From: Caldilineaceae bacterium
GTDB lineage: Bacteria; Chloroflexota; Anaerolineae; Caldilineales; Caldilineaceae
NCBI GenBank assembly: GCA_026645575.1
Contig: JAPKMW010000003.1
Coordinates: 124,001 to 188,000, forward strand
Reading direction: 5' to 3'
DNA length: 64,000 nucleotides
The notes beneath the pieces were generated by a model that saw only the letters and a program-made list of their open reading frames with translations, made no database searches and had not been told where the DNA came from. Both the position numbers and the translations under genes were made by a program. Shown in pieces: positions 18,601 through 27,283 of this stretch; the first letter of the stretch is position 1; every line of letters begins with the position of its first letter.

Positions 18601-18988
18601 AACGTTGCCGCTCACGCCCAACGGCAAGGTTGACCAGGCCGCGCTGCGCAGACTCAGCCGCGCAGACAATGATGGCAAGAGCGCCTTTGTGCCACCCCGT
18701 ACCCACACCGAGCAAGAGATGGAAGCCATCTGGTCGAAACTGTTGAAACAGGAGCAGGTTAGCGTCACGGCCAACTTCTTTGATCTCGGCGGCCATTCGC
18801 TGCTGGCGATGCAGACCGTTTCGATGATTTATGCGCAATTTGGTGTCGAGTTAACGCAGTATGCCGTCTTCGAGCAACCTACGATCGCGGCCTTGGCGGC
18901 CCATATCGATCGGTTGCAACTGATGCAACGTATCATGGCGGGGTCCGAGCAAACAGATGCAGCAGTTGAAATTGTAGAATGGGCGTAA
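15611..18988 (+). CDS. NRPS 2: C-A(Leu)-PCP, single module
   Basis: 1125 residues. A basic helical N-terminus (MSNTKERLAQLTPDKRALL) probably docks to the tail of NRPS 1. The condensation domain carries HHIVIDGWS (His194, His195). The adenylation domain has FDASVWELW, YTSGSTGRPKG, NNYGPTENTVV and TGDLVRYLP. The ten pocket residues read D-A-W-F-L-G-N-V-V-K, which is a classical leucine code. The PCP Ser is Ser1063 in GGHSLLAM. No epimerase or thioesterase is present. The module should add L-Leu to the chain made by NRPS 1. It is separated from NRPS 1 by 126 bases and followed after three bases by the flavoprotein gene. Confidence 0.9.
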   Translation: MSNTKERLAQLTPDKRALLLKKLHSQKRTQNTNGATDSSTAPSTPHPVPRDQPLPLSFAQERLWILQQLQGPSITYNAPIAWRLTGPFNQAAFERAVQELVQRHESLRTTIGSSSGARSGIGENQPVQVIHGPEVVPLARVDLQATPAAERAAKLNSLLQQAVARPFDLQQECPIRMTLYTLGEEDHLFLVSMHHIVIDGWSLNLFTQELSQLYAAFVRGEPSPLLPLPIQYADYAVWQRKWLQGDLLAEKLAFWQTHLTVPAGSPPPPLELPTDFPRPAVQSFEGAIYRFALPAARLRQLQQLSQQAGATLFMTLYSAFAVLLARYSNQHDQIIGTTIANRTRPESKSLIGFFINMLPLRTDLSANQSFSALLEQVRQTTLDAYQHQDLPFEKMVEAVRPERSLSHEPLIQVVFDLQSASFQELTLTDLTVSTMPLGLHVSHYDLALSMLETPDGLRGNVEYSTALFTAATIERMMGHFCVLLEAICADPNRPVLQLPLLPPKEEREILVEWNDSQVAYSQDQCVHHLVEKQAAQKPDATAVVFAGQTLCYGELNRQANQLAHHLRVLGVTTETVVGICLERSVALVVSVLAVLKAGGAYLPMDPNYPPDRLRFMLSDAQAAVLLTQHKLAAHFDDDETVRICVDEAWSEIAHAPTTNPTALVTADNLAYTIYTSGSTGRPKGVMLTHGGLLNLIHWHQRAFAITANDHATSLAGLGFDASVWELWPYLTAGAALHLIQGETLGSATQIRDWLVAEQITVTFLPTPLAEQVLPLAWPSHSALRIMLTGGDRLRGYPPADLPFQLVNNYGPTENTVVATSGVVENKGRPTPSIGRPIDNVQVYILDGYGQPTPIGVPGELHIGGNSLARGYLHHLELTNEKFVPNPFGAGQLYKTGDLVRYLPALADGPPEIEFLGRIDNQVKLRGFRIELGEIEAVLRQQPTVQEATVLITNDGGIQQLVAYVVPQGASPDVAQLRLSLAASLPEYMVPAHFVYLETLPLTPNGKVDQAALRRLSRADNDGKSAFVPPRTHTEQEMEAIWSKLLKQEQVSVTANFFDLGGHSLLAMQTVSMIYAQFGVELTQYAVFEQPTIAALAAHIDRLQLMQRIMAGSEQTDAAVEIVEWA

Positions 18989-18991
18989 ATC

Positions 18992-20338
18992 ATGGAACAC
19001 ATTGCCATTGTCGGTGCGGGCTTGGTCGGCAATCTGTTGGCCATCTATCTGGCGCGGGCCGGCTATCCCGTCACGCTCTTTGAACGGTCGCCCGACCCGC
19101 GCTGCTCGCCGCCGAAAACGGATCGCTCAGTGAGCATCACGGTCGCGGTACGTGGCTTCTGTGCGCTGGATCCAGTGGGGCTTGGTGATATTGTTCGGCA
19201 ACACGCAATTCCGATTTATGGTCGTATCATTCATGATGAAGCGGGCGCTTGTACCTATCAGCCCTATGGCGCAAATTGCGAGGCCAATCAGGCGATCCGA
19301 CGGCGCGATCTACAGCGGATTTTGCTCGACGCCGTAACCGCTCAGCCCAATGTGACAGTGCATTTTGATGCGGCCTGTACAGGACTGGATCTGGCAACGC
19401 ATACGCTGTATACGCGCCGCGCTGACGGCTCTGTGCAAAAGATCCAGCCCGACCGCATTATTGCAGCCGATGGGGCCTTTTCCACCGTGCGCTATCAGCT
19501 ACAGCGGCAAAAACGCTTTAACTATGCACAACAATTTCTCACTCATGGCTACCGGGAGATTACGCTACCTGCCACACAGGAGGGTATGCCACCGTTTGAA
19601 CGCAATGCCTTTCACATTTGGCCGCGCACCAACTTGGTACTCTATGGCTTTGCCAATCTGGATGGCACCTTTACGCTTTCGCTGGTAATGCCACACGAAG
19701 GCCCAATTTCCGACGCAACGATCAACAACCCAGCAGCGCTACAACAACTCTGCGCTGACTATTTTCCCGATGTGTTGCCGCTATTGGATCCAGTATTGGC
19801 AACGTCCTTTGAAAACCCTTTTGAGTCGATGGTGACCATCAAATGTTTTCCCTGGATCTATCAAGAACGCATTGCGCTGATCGGCGACGCCTGCCACGCG
19901 ATCCTGCCCTTTTATGGACAGGGCGCCAACGCCGGCTTCGAGGATTGCACCGTACTGATGGCTGCGCTGGCAAGCCATAACGGCGACTGGGGCGCAGCGT
20001 TACATCACTATCAAACGGTGCGCAAGCCGGATACTGATACCATTGCTGATCTCTGTACTGAGCATTTTATTGAGATCATGGAGCGGGTGAGCGATCCGGC
20101 GTTCCAGCGCCGCAAAGCAATTGAGCGCGCACTTACCACACAACTGCCCAACCACACCTCACTCTATCACAACATTTCGTTTACCAACATGCGCTACACA
20201 GAGGCTGTGCAGACCGAAGAACGCTACCGGCAGTTGGTTGATCGGCTGATGCAGGTTGACGATATCGACACAAAATTGAACGATCCCGCCACAGTGCAGA
20301 GACTCATGGCCGGCGTAAACGGTTATGCTCACAGTTGA
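18992..20338 (+). CDS. FAD-dependent monooxygenase, kynurenine 3-monooxygenase-like
   Basis: 448 residues. The N-terminal FAD site is IAIVGAGLVGNLLAIYLARAG. The overall order of motifs follows kynurenine 3-monooxygenases rather than generic aromatic hydroxylases: SVSITVAVRG near residue 46, GRIIHDE, RRDLQRILLDA, ADGAFSTVRYQLQ, then HIWPR, and the late GDACHAILPFYGQGANAGFE. KMO uses NADPH and oxygen to hydroxylate kynurenine at C3. No dioxygenase or kynureninase is nearby, so a housekeeping tryptophan pathway is unlikely here. Lying between two NRPS genes, with a three-base gap before it and its stop close to the next start, it probably tailors an aromatic precursor or a residue of the peptide. 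The substrate is inference. Confidence 0.82.
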   Translation: MEHIAIVGAGLVGNLLAIYLARAGYPVTLFERSPDPRCSPPKTDRSVSITVAVRGFCALDPVGLGDIVRQHAIPIYGRIIHDEAGACTYQPYGANCEANQAIRRRDLQRILLDAVTAQPNVTVHFDAACTGLDLATHTLYTRRADGSVQKIQPDRIIAADGAFSTVRYQLQRQKRFNYAQQFLTHGYREITLPATQEGMPPFERNAFHIWPRTNLVLYGFANLDGTFTLSLVMPHEGPISDATINNPAALQQLCADYFPDVLPLLDPVLATSFENPFESMVTIKCFPWIYQERIALIGDACHAILPFYGQGANAGFEDCTVLMAALASHNGDWGAALHHYQTVRKPDTDTIADLCTEHFIEIMERVSDPAFQRRKAIERALTTQLPNHTSLYHNISFTNMRYTEAVQTEERYRQLVDRLMQVDDIDTKLNDPATVQRLMAGVNGYAHS

Positions 20339-20352
20339 AAAGGATAGGATTG

Positions 20353-23300
20353 ATGGGAACAGAACAAGTACCACCCACCTTGCTTCAAGCGCTACAGACC
20401 GCTGGCATAAAACTCTGGGTGGAAGAGGGCAACCGGCTCAAAGCTTCTGCCCCAGATGGCGCCTTGACTCCTCCCTTACGCGAACAAATCGGTACACATA
20501 AGGCCGCTTTGGTTGCCCTCCTTGCACAAACACGCTCGGCACAAAATGGGACGATTCCGCCTGTAGCACGTACAAGTCCGCTACCGCTCTCCTTCGCCCA
20601 ACAACGGCTCTGGTTTTTGGATCAGATGGACGACGCACGCACTGCCTACAATATCCCGCTGGCCTGGCGCTTGACGGGGATCCTTGACGTGCAGGCCCTC
20701 AGAGCGAGCCTCGCCACGATCATGCAACGTCACGAAAGTTTACGCACCATCTTTGCCTTGCATGAAGAGCAACCGGTGCAAGTTGTCCAAGAGGCAGTGC
20801 CCTTGCCCTGGACGGAACGCTCCCTCGTCGACACGGCGGATCGCGACGGCGTGTTGCAGCAGCTTCTGCTGGAGGAAGCTGAACGGTTGTTTTCTTTAAA
20901 CGAGGGGCCACTCTGGCGGATTACGCTGATCCAACTGGCGGCACAGGAGCATGTCCTACTGATCACCCTGCACCACATCACGGGAGATGGTTGGTCAGTG
21001 GGTGTGCTCATGCAAGAGTTGACCACACTCTATTGCGCGCACGTGCAGGGCATAGAACCATCCCTGTCGCCGCTCCCCATCCAATACGCAGATTTTGCCC
21101 AATGGCAACGTCAAACCTTGCAAGGCGAACGGCTGGCCGCACAGCTCAATTTTTGGGAGGAACATCTGGCTGGGGCGCCGGATTTGCTCGAATTGCCGAC
21201 CGATCACAAGCGCCCGCCGCGCCTGCGCTATCGTGGCGACTATCAGGTTACCGCGCTGCCGGTCGAGCTGGTCAAAGCGATCAATGCGCTCAGCGTCGCC
21301 GCGCAGACTACGCCCTTCATGACCCTTTATGCTGCTTTCGTCACCCTGCTCTACCGTCTGACTCACCAGAGTGACATTGTCGTCGGTACGCCGGTGGCCA
21401 ACCGCACCCGCCGCGAACTCGAACCATTGATCGGCTTCTTTGTCAACCTGTTGCCCCTGCGCACCACCTTGACCGATACGCTAACCTTTCGCGAACTGCT
21501 AGCCCAAGTGCGCCAGACAGCATCCCATGCCTATCAACATCAAGACGTGCCCTTCGAGTATCTGGTAGAACGGCTGCAACCAACGCGCGACCTAAGTTAC
21601 GCGCCCATTACGCAGGTCAACTTTGTGGTCCAAGAGCGCATCGGTGATCTGCTCTTGCCCGGCATCAAGAGTACCTTGCTCAACCCCGTAACCATTAGCG
21701 CCAAATTTGATCTGGAGGTCGAACTGGTCGCAACCGAGACCGGTGCGATGCGCGCGCTCTGGGTCTACAACACCGATCTCTTTGCCGCAGAAACCATTCA
21801 GCGCCTGATGCGCCACTTTTCGACACTGCTCACGGGCATGGTCGCCAATCCCGATCAGGCAATCGGTCAGTTCCCCCTCCTCACGGCAGCCGAACACCGG
21901 CAGATCCTAATCGAGTGGAACGACACCGCTACCGACTACCCCAGGGACAAGTGCCTTCATCAATTATTTGAAGAACAAGCCGCCCGCACCCCAGATGCGG
22001 TAGCGCTTGTCTTTGATGACCACCAAGGAACTTCGCCACACCATCGGGTCAGCCTTTCCGCTCAAGCCGGCACGCTCTCACGGTTGACGTACCGAGAGTT
22101 GAATGAACGCGCCAATCAACTGGCCCACTACCTCCAAGGCGTTGGTGTAGGGCCGGAGACCTTGGTCGGCATCTGTATTCCACGTTCCTTGACCATGATC
22201 GTCGGGCTACTAGGCATCCTTAAGGCTGGGGGAGCCTATGTTCCGTTGGACCCAAGCTATCCCCAAGAGCGGCTCGCTTTTATGCTCCAAGATGCCGATG
22301 TCCATGTGTTGTTGACGCAAGCGTCATTACAAGAAAGTCTGCCCTCTACCGCTGCCCAAGTGATTTGCCTCGATAGTGACTGGGATCAGATCAGTAAACA
22401 AGATCGCCACACCCCCCATAGCTTGGTGGAGAGTCATGATCGAGCATATGTCATCTACACTTCTGGCTCCACGGGGCGGCCTAAAGGCGTGCAGGCACTG
22501 CATCAGGCGGCAGTCAATCGCTTGGTGTGGATGTGGCGCACGATGCCCTTTGCACAGAACGAAGTTTGCGCCCAAAAGACAGCCCTTTCCTTTGTGGATT
22601 CGGTCTGGGAAATCTTCGGCCCCCTGCTGCAAGGTGTTCCTTCTGTCGTCATCCCCGATATGGTCGTCAAAGATACCCCTCACTTTATAGCTATCTTGAG
22701 TCGTCATCAAGTAACTCGGCTTGTGCTGGTTCCATCCTTGTTGCGTACCATGTTAGAAAGCGAACCGGAGTTACAAGCGCACCTTGCGAACGTAACCTAC
22801 TGGGTTTGTAGCGGTGAGGCGTTAAGCCTAGAACTTGTTCAAAACTTCTATCGCCAAATGCCCAAGGCAAAGTTGATCAACCTCTATGGTTCCTCAGAAG
22901 TGGCAGGAGATGCCACCTGGTATGACACAAGCGTCTTGCAGAACGAAGCTGAACAGAGCTTGACGAGTATTCCCATTGGTCAACCCATCAGCAACACGCA
23001 ATGCTACATCCTAGATGGTATGCTACAGCCCGTTCCACTGGGCATCCAGGGCGAACTTTACATTGGTGGCGATGGCTTGGCCCGTGGCTATCACCAACGA
23101 CCCGCTTTGACCAAGGAGCGCTTTATCCCCAATCCCTTTGTCCCTGGACGCCTCTTCAAAACCGGCGATCTGGCACGTTGGCGGCTGTCATCATCCACCC
23201 CAGGGGCACGCCCCGATATCGAATTCTTGGGGCGCCTTGACCATCAAGTCAAGATACGCGGTTTCCGGATCGAACTGGGCGAAATTGAAGCTCAGCTCGT

Positions 23301-24687
23301 AAACGATGCGACTGTCCGAGCGGCGATTGTGCTGGTGCGTGAGGGGCGGGCGGGTGACAAACAGTTGGTGGCCTATATCGTGCCAGATCCGACAGGCCAG
23401 CCGACTGAAACAGAACCATCAACCCAGGCACTGCATGACAAGTTGCAGGCAACGCTGATTCCACCTCTGCGCCGCCGGTTAGCCGCGCAGTTGCCTGATT
23501 ATATGATCCCCAATGCTTTTGTCCTGCTGGAAGCGCTGCCTTTAACGCCAAACGGAAAGATTGATCGCCAAGCTTTACCTGAACCTGACCCGACCAAACA
23601 GCCGGGGACGGACTTTGTGGCCCCGCGTGATCCGTTAGAGCAGCAATTAAGCCAGATTTGGGAGCAACTATTGCATGTCAAGCCGATTGGCGTGCGCGAT
23701 AACTTCTTTGAGCTCGGCGGCCATTCCTTTCTAGCCGTGCGATTGATGCTCAACGTGAGCAAGCATTTTGCTAAAAAGCTGTCGATAGCCGACCTTTTTC
23801 AGTATCCAACCATAGAAATGATGACGACACGCCTGCGCCAGACCGATACAGGCCAAACTCTTCCCTTCTGTCTCGTGCCCTTCCAGAGCGAGGGCCACAA
23901 AGCCCCCATTTACCTCATTCACGGTGGCGATGGGCAGATATTATGTTATGCTGATTTGGCTCACCATTTAGGGACAGAGCAGCCAATTTATGGTATCCAA
24001 GCGGTGGCGATGGACCGCACCCAAACGCCCCATACGACGGTCGAGGAGATGGCCGCACACTACGTACAAAGCATCCGGCAAGTGCAACCGCATGGTCCCT
24101 ATTATCTGGCCGGCTGGTCCTTTGGTGGCCTCGTTGTCTATGAAATGGCACAACTTTTTTGTCGTGCGGGCGAACAAGTCGGTCTGCTCGCGCTGTTTGA
24201 CACTGCCCACCCGAATATCATGTCTACAGGCTGGCTGCACCTAGATGACACAACACTCATCTTTGCCTGGATGCGACCGCATATCAACAACCAGGATGAG
24301 GAAAATTTAGCCCTCATCGAGAACGATCCAGAATTGATCGCTTTTCGTCAATTGGATCAAGAAACGCAATATCGCGTTGCCATTGAATGGGCGCAGAAAA
24401 AAGAATTACTCCCTGCGACTTGGCGAGCTGAAGAACTACGTCACTTGGTCGAGAACGGACGCATCGCTTTTCGTGCGATACAGGCATACTGCCCCCAGCC
24501 CTATATGGGGGATATGACTTTGATCCGTGTTGATTCGGCTAACGCGCACCGTGATCCCATGCTCGGTTGGCAAGCACTTGTGTTAGGCGAATTATCGGTT
24601 CATACCATGCCGGGAACTCATCAGCAGATGGTCGTGCCCCCCTATGTTGAGGCGCTGGCAGCGATTCTGCGCAGCGAAATAGAGTAA
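20353..24687 (+). CDS. NRPS 3: TubC-like docking-C-A(beta-Ala-like)-PCP-TE, terminating module
   Basis: 1444 residues from the ATG at 20353 (AAGGATAGGA upstream). The first 60 residues match a TubC-type docking domain (LLQALQTAGIKLWVEEGNRL, then APDGALTPPLREQI). The condensation domain has HHITGDGWS. The adenylation domain reads FVDSVWEIF and YGSSEVAGD; pocket residues are V-D-W-V-V-S-L-G-D-K, one change from codes I recall for beta-alanine. PCP Ser1125 lies in GGHSFLAV. The C-terminal thioesterase has Ser1256 in GWSFGG, an Asp in LFDTAH and a late His in GTHQQMV. The thioesterase would release the chain as acid or ring. The N-terminal A region closely resembles that of NRPS 1 at DNA level. 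Confidence 0.9.
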   Translation: MGTEQVPPTLLQALQTAGIKLWVEEGNRLKASAPDGALTPPLREQIGTHKAALVALLAQTRSAQNGTIPPVARTSPLPLSFAQQRLWFLDQMDDARTAYNIPLAWRLTGILDVQALRASLATIMQRHESLRTIFALHEEQPVQVVQEAVPLPWTERSLVDTADRDGVLQQLLLEEAERLFSLNEGPLWRITLIQLAAQEHVLLITLHHITGDGWSVGVLMQELTTLYCAHVQGIEPSLSPLPIQYADFAQWQRQTLQGERLAAQLNFWEEHLAGAPDLLELPTDHKRPPRLRYRGDYQVTALPVELVKAINALSVAAQTTPFMTLYAAFVTLLYRLTHQSDIVVGTPVANRTRRELEPLIGFFVNLLPLRTTLTDTLTFRELLAQVRQTASHAYQHQDVPFEYLVERLQPTRDLSYAPITQVNFVVQERIGDLLLPGIKSTLLNPVTISAKFDLEVELVATETGAMRALWVYNTDLFAAETIQRLMRHFSTLLTGMVANPDQAIGQFPLLTAAEHRQILIEWNDTATDYPRDKCLHQLFEEQAARTPDAVALVFDDHQGTSPHHRVSLSAQAGTLSRLTYRELNERANQLAHYLQGVGVGPETLVGICIPRSLTMIVGLLGILKAGGAYVPLDPSYPQERLAFMLQDADVHVLLTQASLQESLPSTAAQVICLDSDWDQISKQDRHTPHSLVESHDRAYVIYTSGSTGRPKGVQALHQAAVNRLVWMWRTMPFAQNEVCAQKTALSFVDSVWEIFGPLLQGVPSVVIPDMVVKDTPHFIAILSRHQVTRLVLVPSLLRTMLESEPELQAHLANVTYWVCSGEALSLELVQNFYRQMPKAKLINLYGSSEVAGDATWYDTSVLQNEAEQSLTSIPIGQPISNTQCYILDGMLQPVPLGIQGELYIGGDGLARGYHQRPALTKERFIPNPFVPGRLFKTGDLARWRLSSSTPGARPDIEFLGRLDHQVKIRGFRIELGEIEAQLVNDATVRAAIVLVREGRAGDKQLVAYIVPDPTGQPTETEPSTQALHDKLQATLIPPLRRRLAAQLPDYMIPNAFVLLEALPLTPNGKIDRQALPEPDPTKQPGTDFVAPRDPLEQQLSQIWEQLLHVKPIGVRDNFFELGGHSFLAVRLMLNVSKHFAKKLSIADLFQYPTIEMMTTRLRQTDTGQTLPFCLVPFQSEGHKAPIYLIHGGDGQILCYADLAHHLGTEQPIYGIQAVAMDRTQTPHTTVEEMAAHYVQSIRQVQPHGPYYLAGWSFGGLVVYEMAQLFCRAGEQVGLLALFDTAHPNIMSTGWLHLDDTTLIFAWMRPHINNQDEENLALIENDPELIAFRQLDQETQYRVAIEWAQKKELLPATWRAEELRHLVENGRIAFRAIQAYCPQPYMGDMTLIRVDSANAHRDPMLGWQALVLGELSVHTMPGTHQQMVVPPYVEALAAILRSEIE

Positions 24688-24697
24688 GGATAATCGT

Positions 24698-26938
24698 ATG
24701 TTTTCAATTGCTGGAATTGCCCTAGGGGCTGCGACCGTGACTAGTGGTGTACAACTCTACCGCAAACGAAAGAAACAACCTCGCCTGATCGAGAGCCTAT
24801 CAATGGCTAAGGAGGGGCCATCTGCGCCATTCTTCTCTGTGGAAAAGACGAATCACACGCAAACGATCCTGTCATCGGTTGCGACGGCGCTTGCCGTGTT
24901 TGAAGAACGGTATCAGCATTTCATCCAGGAACAATTTGCGCGCCGGCTCGCAGGCCAACGCCATCAACAGCACCTCACCCTCGCCAGTGACAGTGCAGAC
25001 GATGCGCAGCCCTTGGCGATCAGCCGTGGCCATCGGATCATCAATCGCTACTTTGGGCTGTCGACTGCACTTTCAGGGCTGGCGTTGGCCACCTATCTGC
25101 TGCCATCGCTTTGGTTCCTACCCCTTCTGCTCGCCTTTTACACGCTCTGGCCGATCTACCAGGGCGCCTATGCGGAGATCTTTCAGCAGCGGAAAATTTC
25201 CTTCAACGTGCTTGAATCGATCTTTGGCACCGGCCTGTGGCTCACGGGCAATTTTTTAGCCGGTGGCATCTCTTTGGTACTCTACTTCTTCATCCGCAAG
25301 ATCTCGCTGATTACCCACGAGCAGGTGCGTCAGAAGATGGTCGATGTCTTTGGCCAACAGCCGCGTAGAGTCTGGATCTGGGTGGATGGACAAGAAGTGG
25401 AAATTCCCTTTGAACAGGTACAGACCGGTGACTTGGTCGTCGTTCATGCTGGCCAGGTGATCCCCGTCGATGGGGTGATCCAACAGGGAATGGCGCTGAT
25501 CGATCAGCAGCGTTTAACCGGCGAAGCGCAACCGGCAGAAAAGAGTGTCGGTGACCGCGTCTTTGCCACCACCATCCTGCTCAGCGGGCAGATCCAGATC
25601 GAAGTCGAGCAGCACGGCCAGGCGACTGTGGCTGCGCAGATCACCCACATCCTCGAACAGACCACTGAGCATGATCTGGCGATTGCCAACCGTGGTGTTG
25701 CCCTAGCCGAACGAGCCGTACAGCCGTCGCTTCTGGCAAGTGCCATAACTCTGCCGATTCTCGGGGTATCCAGCGCGCTGGCGATGATTAGCACCTTACC
25801 CGGTCTCCACATGTTCCTGGCGGCACCGCTCGCCCTGTTGAATTTCCTGAACTTCGCTTCGCAACGCTCGATCCTGGTCAAAGATGGACGGGCGTTGGAA
25901 CTCCTCCATGAGGTCGACACGGTAATCTTTGATAAGACGGGGACATTGACCCTAGAACAGCCCGCAGTTACCCAAGTGCATATCTGTGCAGATGCCGCTA
26001 CAGGGCCGGTCAGTGCCGAACAGGTGCTGATCTGGGCCGCCACTGCCGAGGTTCATCAATCCCATCCGATTGCCCAGGCCATCTTGGCCGCAGCTAACGC
26101 ACTTGGACTAATGCTCCCGACAATTGAAGATGCTTCCTATAAAGTCGGCTATGGTATTCAGGTTCTCGTGGACGGAAAAGTGGTGCGCGTCGGCAGCAAT
26201 CGCTTCATGATCCAATCCAATGTTGCCATTCCCGATCAGCTTCACCGGTTGCAACAGCACTGCCATGAACAGGGGCACTCGCTGGTGTTCGTAGCCGTGG
26301 ATGAGGCGTTGGTCGGTGCAATCGAATTGCAGCCAACCATCCGCCCGGAAGCGAAGTCGATCATTACTGAACTCCACAAACGGCGACTGTCAATTAGTAT
26401 CATCTCCGGTGATCAAGAAGGACCGACGCGCAAGTTGGCACAGGAATTGGGCATCGACCGCTACTTCGCTAACGTCTTGCCCGAAGAAAAGGCGCAGTTG
26501 GTCGAACAGTTGCAGGCCGAGGGCAAAACCGTCTGCTTTGTCGGCGACGGGATCAACGACGCGATCGCGCTGAAACAAGCGCATGTCTCCATCTCCTTGC
26601 GCGGCGCCACCACTGTCGCTACCGATACAGCACAGATTGTACTCATGGACCAAAGCCTGGAGCAGTTGCCCTTTCTCTTTGCATTGGGACGGGATCTCGA
26701 CTACAACTTGCGCACCAGTTTCCTGATGAGCATCAGCACCGGCATCATCATTATCAGTGGTGTTTGGTTGCTGCACTTGGGGTTGGTCGGCTCGCTCTTC
26801 ATCAGCCGTCTATCGCTCGCCGCAGTCTTTGGCAATACGATGCTGCCGGTACTCAAGTATCGGGGGCTGTTACAGGCAGATAAGATGACAGATATGATCG
26901 CAGACAGTAACCTGAGTTATGCTAGCAATCGCGATTAA
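24698..26938 (+). CDS. P1B-like P-type ATPase lacking the CPC metal motif
   Basis: 746 residues, starting 10 bases after NRPS 3 with GGATAA upstream. Core P-type motifs are present: TGEAQPAEKSVGDRV in the actuator, phosphorylated Asp412 in FDKTGTLT, the P1B-type His-Pro in HQSHPIAQAIL, and GDGINDAIAL in the hinge. In metal P1B pumps the helix before Asp412 reads CPCALGLATP; here the corresponding stretch is AAPLALLNFLNF, so both Cys are gone and only the Pro is kept. No N-terminal metal-binding domain is seen; instead there is a basic segment (YRKRKKQPR). As last gene of the operon it may export or give protection from the peptide, or move a non-thiol ligand. That role is inference. Confidence 0.83.
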   Translation: MFSIAGIALGAATVTSGVQLYRKRKKQPRLIESLSMAKEGPSAPFFSVEKTNHTQTILSSVATALAVFEERYQHFIQEQFARRLAGQRHQQHLTLASDSADDAQPLAISRGHRIINRYFGLSTALSGLALATYLLPSLWFLPLLLAFYTLWPIYQGAYAEIFQQRKISFNVLESIFGTGLWLTGNFLAGGISLVLYFFIRKISLITHEQVRQKMVDVFGQQPRRVWIWVDGQEVEIPFEQVQTGDLVVVHAGQVIPVDGVIQQGMALIDQQRLTGEAQPAEKSVGDRVFATTILLSGQIQIEVEQHGQATVAAQITHILEQTTEHDLAIANRGVALAERAVQPSLLASAITLPILGVSSALAMISTLPGLHMFLAAPLALLNFLNFASQRSILVKDGRALELLHEVDTVIFDKTGTLTLEQPAVTQVHICADAATGPVSAEQVLIWAATAEVHQSHPIAQAILAAANALGLMLPTIEDASYKVGYGIQVLVDGKVVRVGSNRFMIQSNVAIPDQLHRLQQHCHEQGHSLVFVAVDEALVGAIELQPTIRPEAKSIITELHKRRLSISIISGDQEGPTRKLAQELGIDRYFANVLPEEKAQLVEQLQAEGKTVCFVGDGINDAIALKQAHVSISLRGATTVATDTAQIVLMDQSLEQLPFLFALGRDLDYNLRTSFLMSISTGIIIISGVWLLHLGLVGSLFISRLSLAAVFGNTMLPVLKYRGLLQADKMTDMIADSNLSYASNRD

Positions 26939-26947
26939 ATCCCTGTG

Positions 26948-26976
26948 TTGACAAATCATTACTCTTTAGGTACACT
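26948..26976 (+). promoter_or_regulatory. Sigma-70-type promoter of the Phd/PIN pair
   Basis: TTGACA at 26948-26953 and TACACT at 26971-26976 with a 17-base spacer, about 50 bases upstream of the antitoxin start. Confidence 0.6.
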
Positions 26977-27028
26977 TTGCTCACCATAGCAGATCTGGCT
27001 AGACTGTCCAGAATTTGTAGGAGGGCTA

Positions 27029-27283
27029 ATGCAACAAACTTGGCAATTGCAAGAAGCAAAAAACAAATTCAGTCGCGTTGTTACGGATGCAATTCAGGAA
27101 GGGCCACAAGTAATTACTCGGCATGGCGTTGAAGTAGCGGTTGTCCTATCGATGAGCGAATATCGCAAGCTTGTCGCCCCACGCAAAAAATTATCCCAAT
27201 TCTTTGGTGAGTCGCCACTGCGTGACATTGAGTTGGATCTAAGTCGCGATGACAGCCCACAACGGGGTGATCTTGATCTATGA
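27029..27283 (+). CDS. Phd/YefM-type antitoxin
   Basis: 84 residues after AGGAGG. The first 55 residues have the Phd/YefM pattern: WQLQEAKNKFSRVVTDAIQEGPQVITRHGVEVAVVLS, followed by MSEYRKLVAP. This part binds DNA and dimerises in the family; the charged C-terminal 25 residues (DIELDLSRDD) would wrap the toxin. The stop overlaps the start of the PIN gene by four bases, so the two are translationally coupled. Autorepression at the 26948 promoter is expected from the family but was not seen directly. Confidence 0.88.
   Translation: MQQTWQLQEAKNKFSRVVTDAIQEGPQVITRHGVEVAVVLSMSEYRKLVAPRKKLSQFFGESPLRDIELDLSRDDSPQRGDLDL

Noticed and set aside
17558..18746. Long overlapping frames on both strands (224 and 255 residues)
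   Set aside because: Both overlap the well supported adenylation domain of NRPS 2 and show no family motif.
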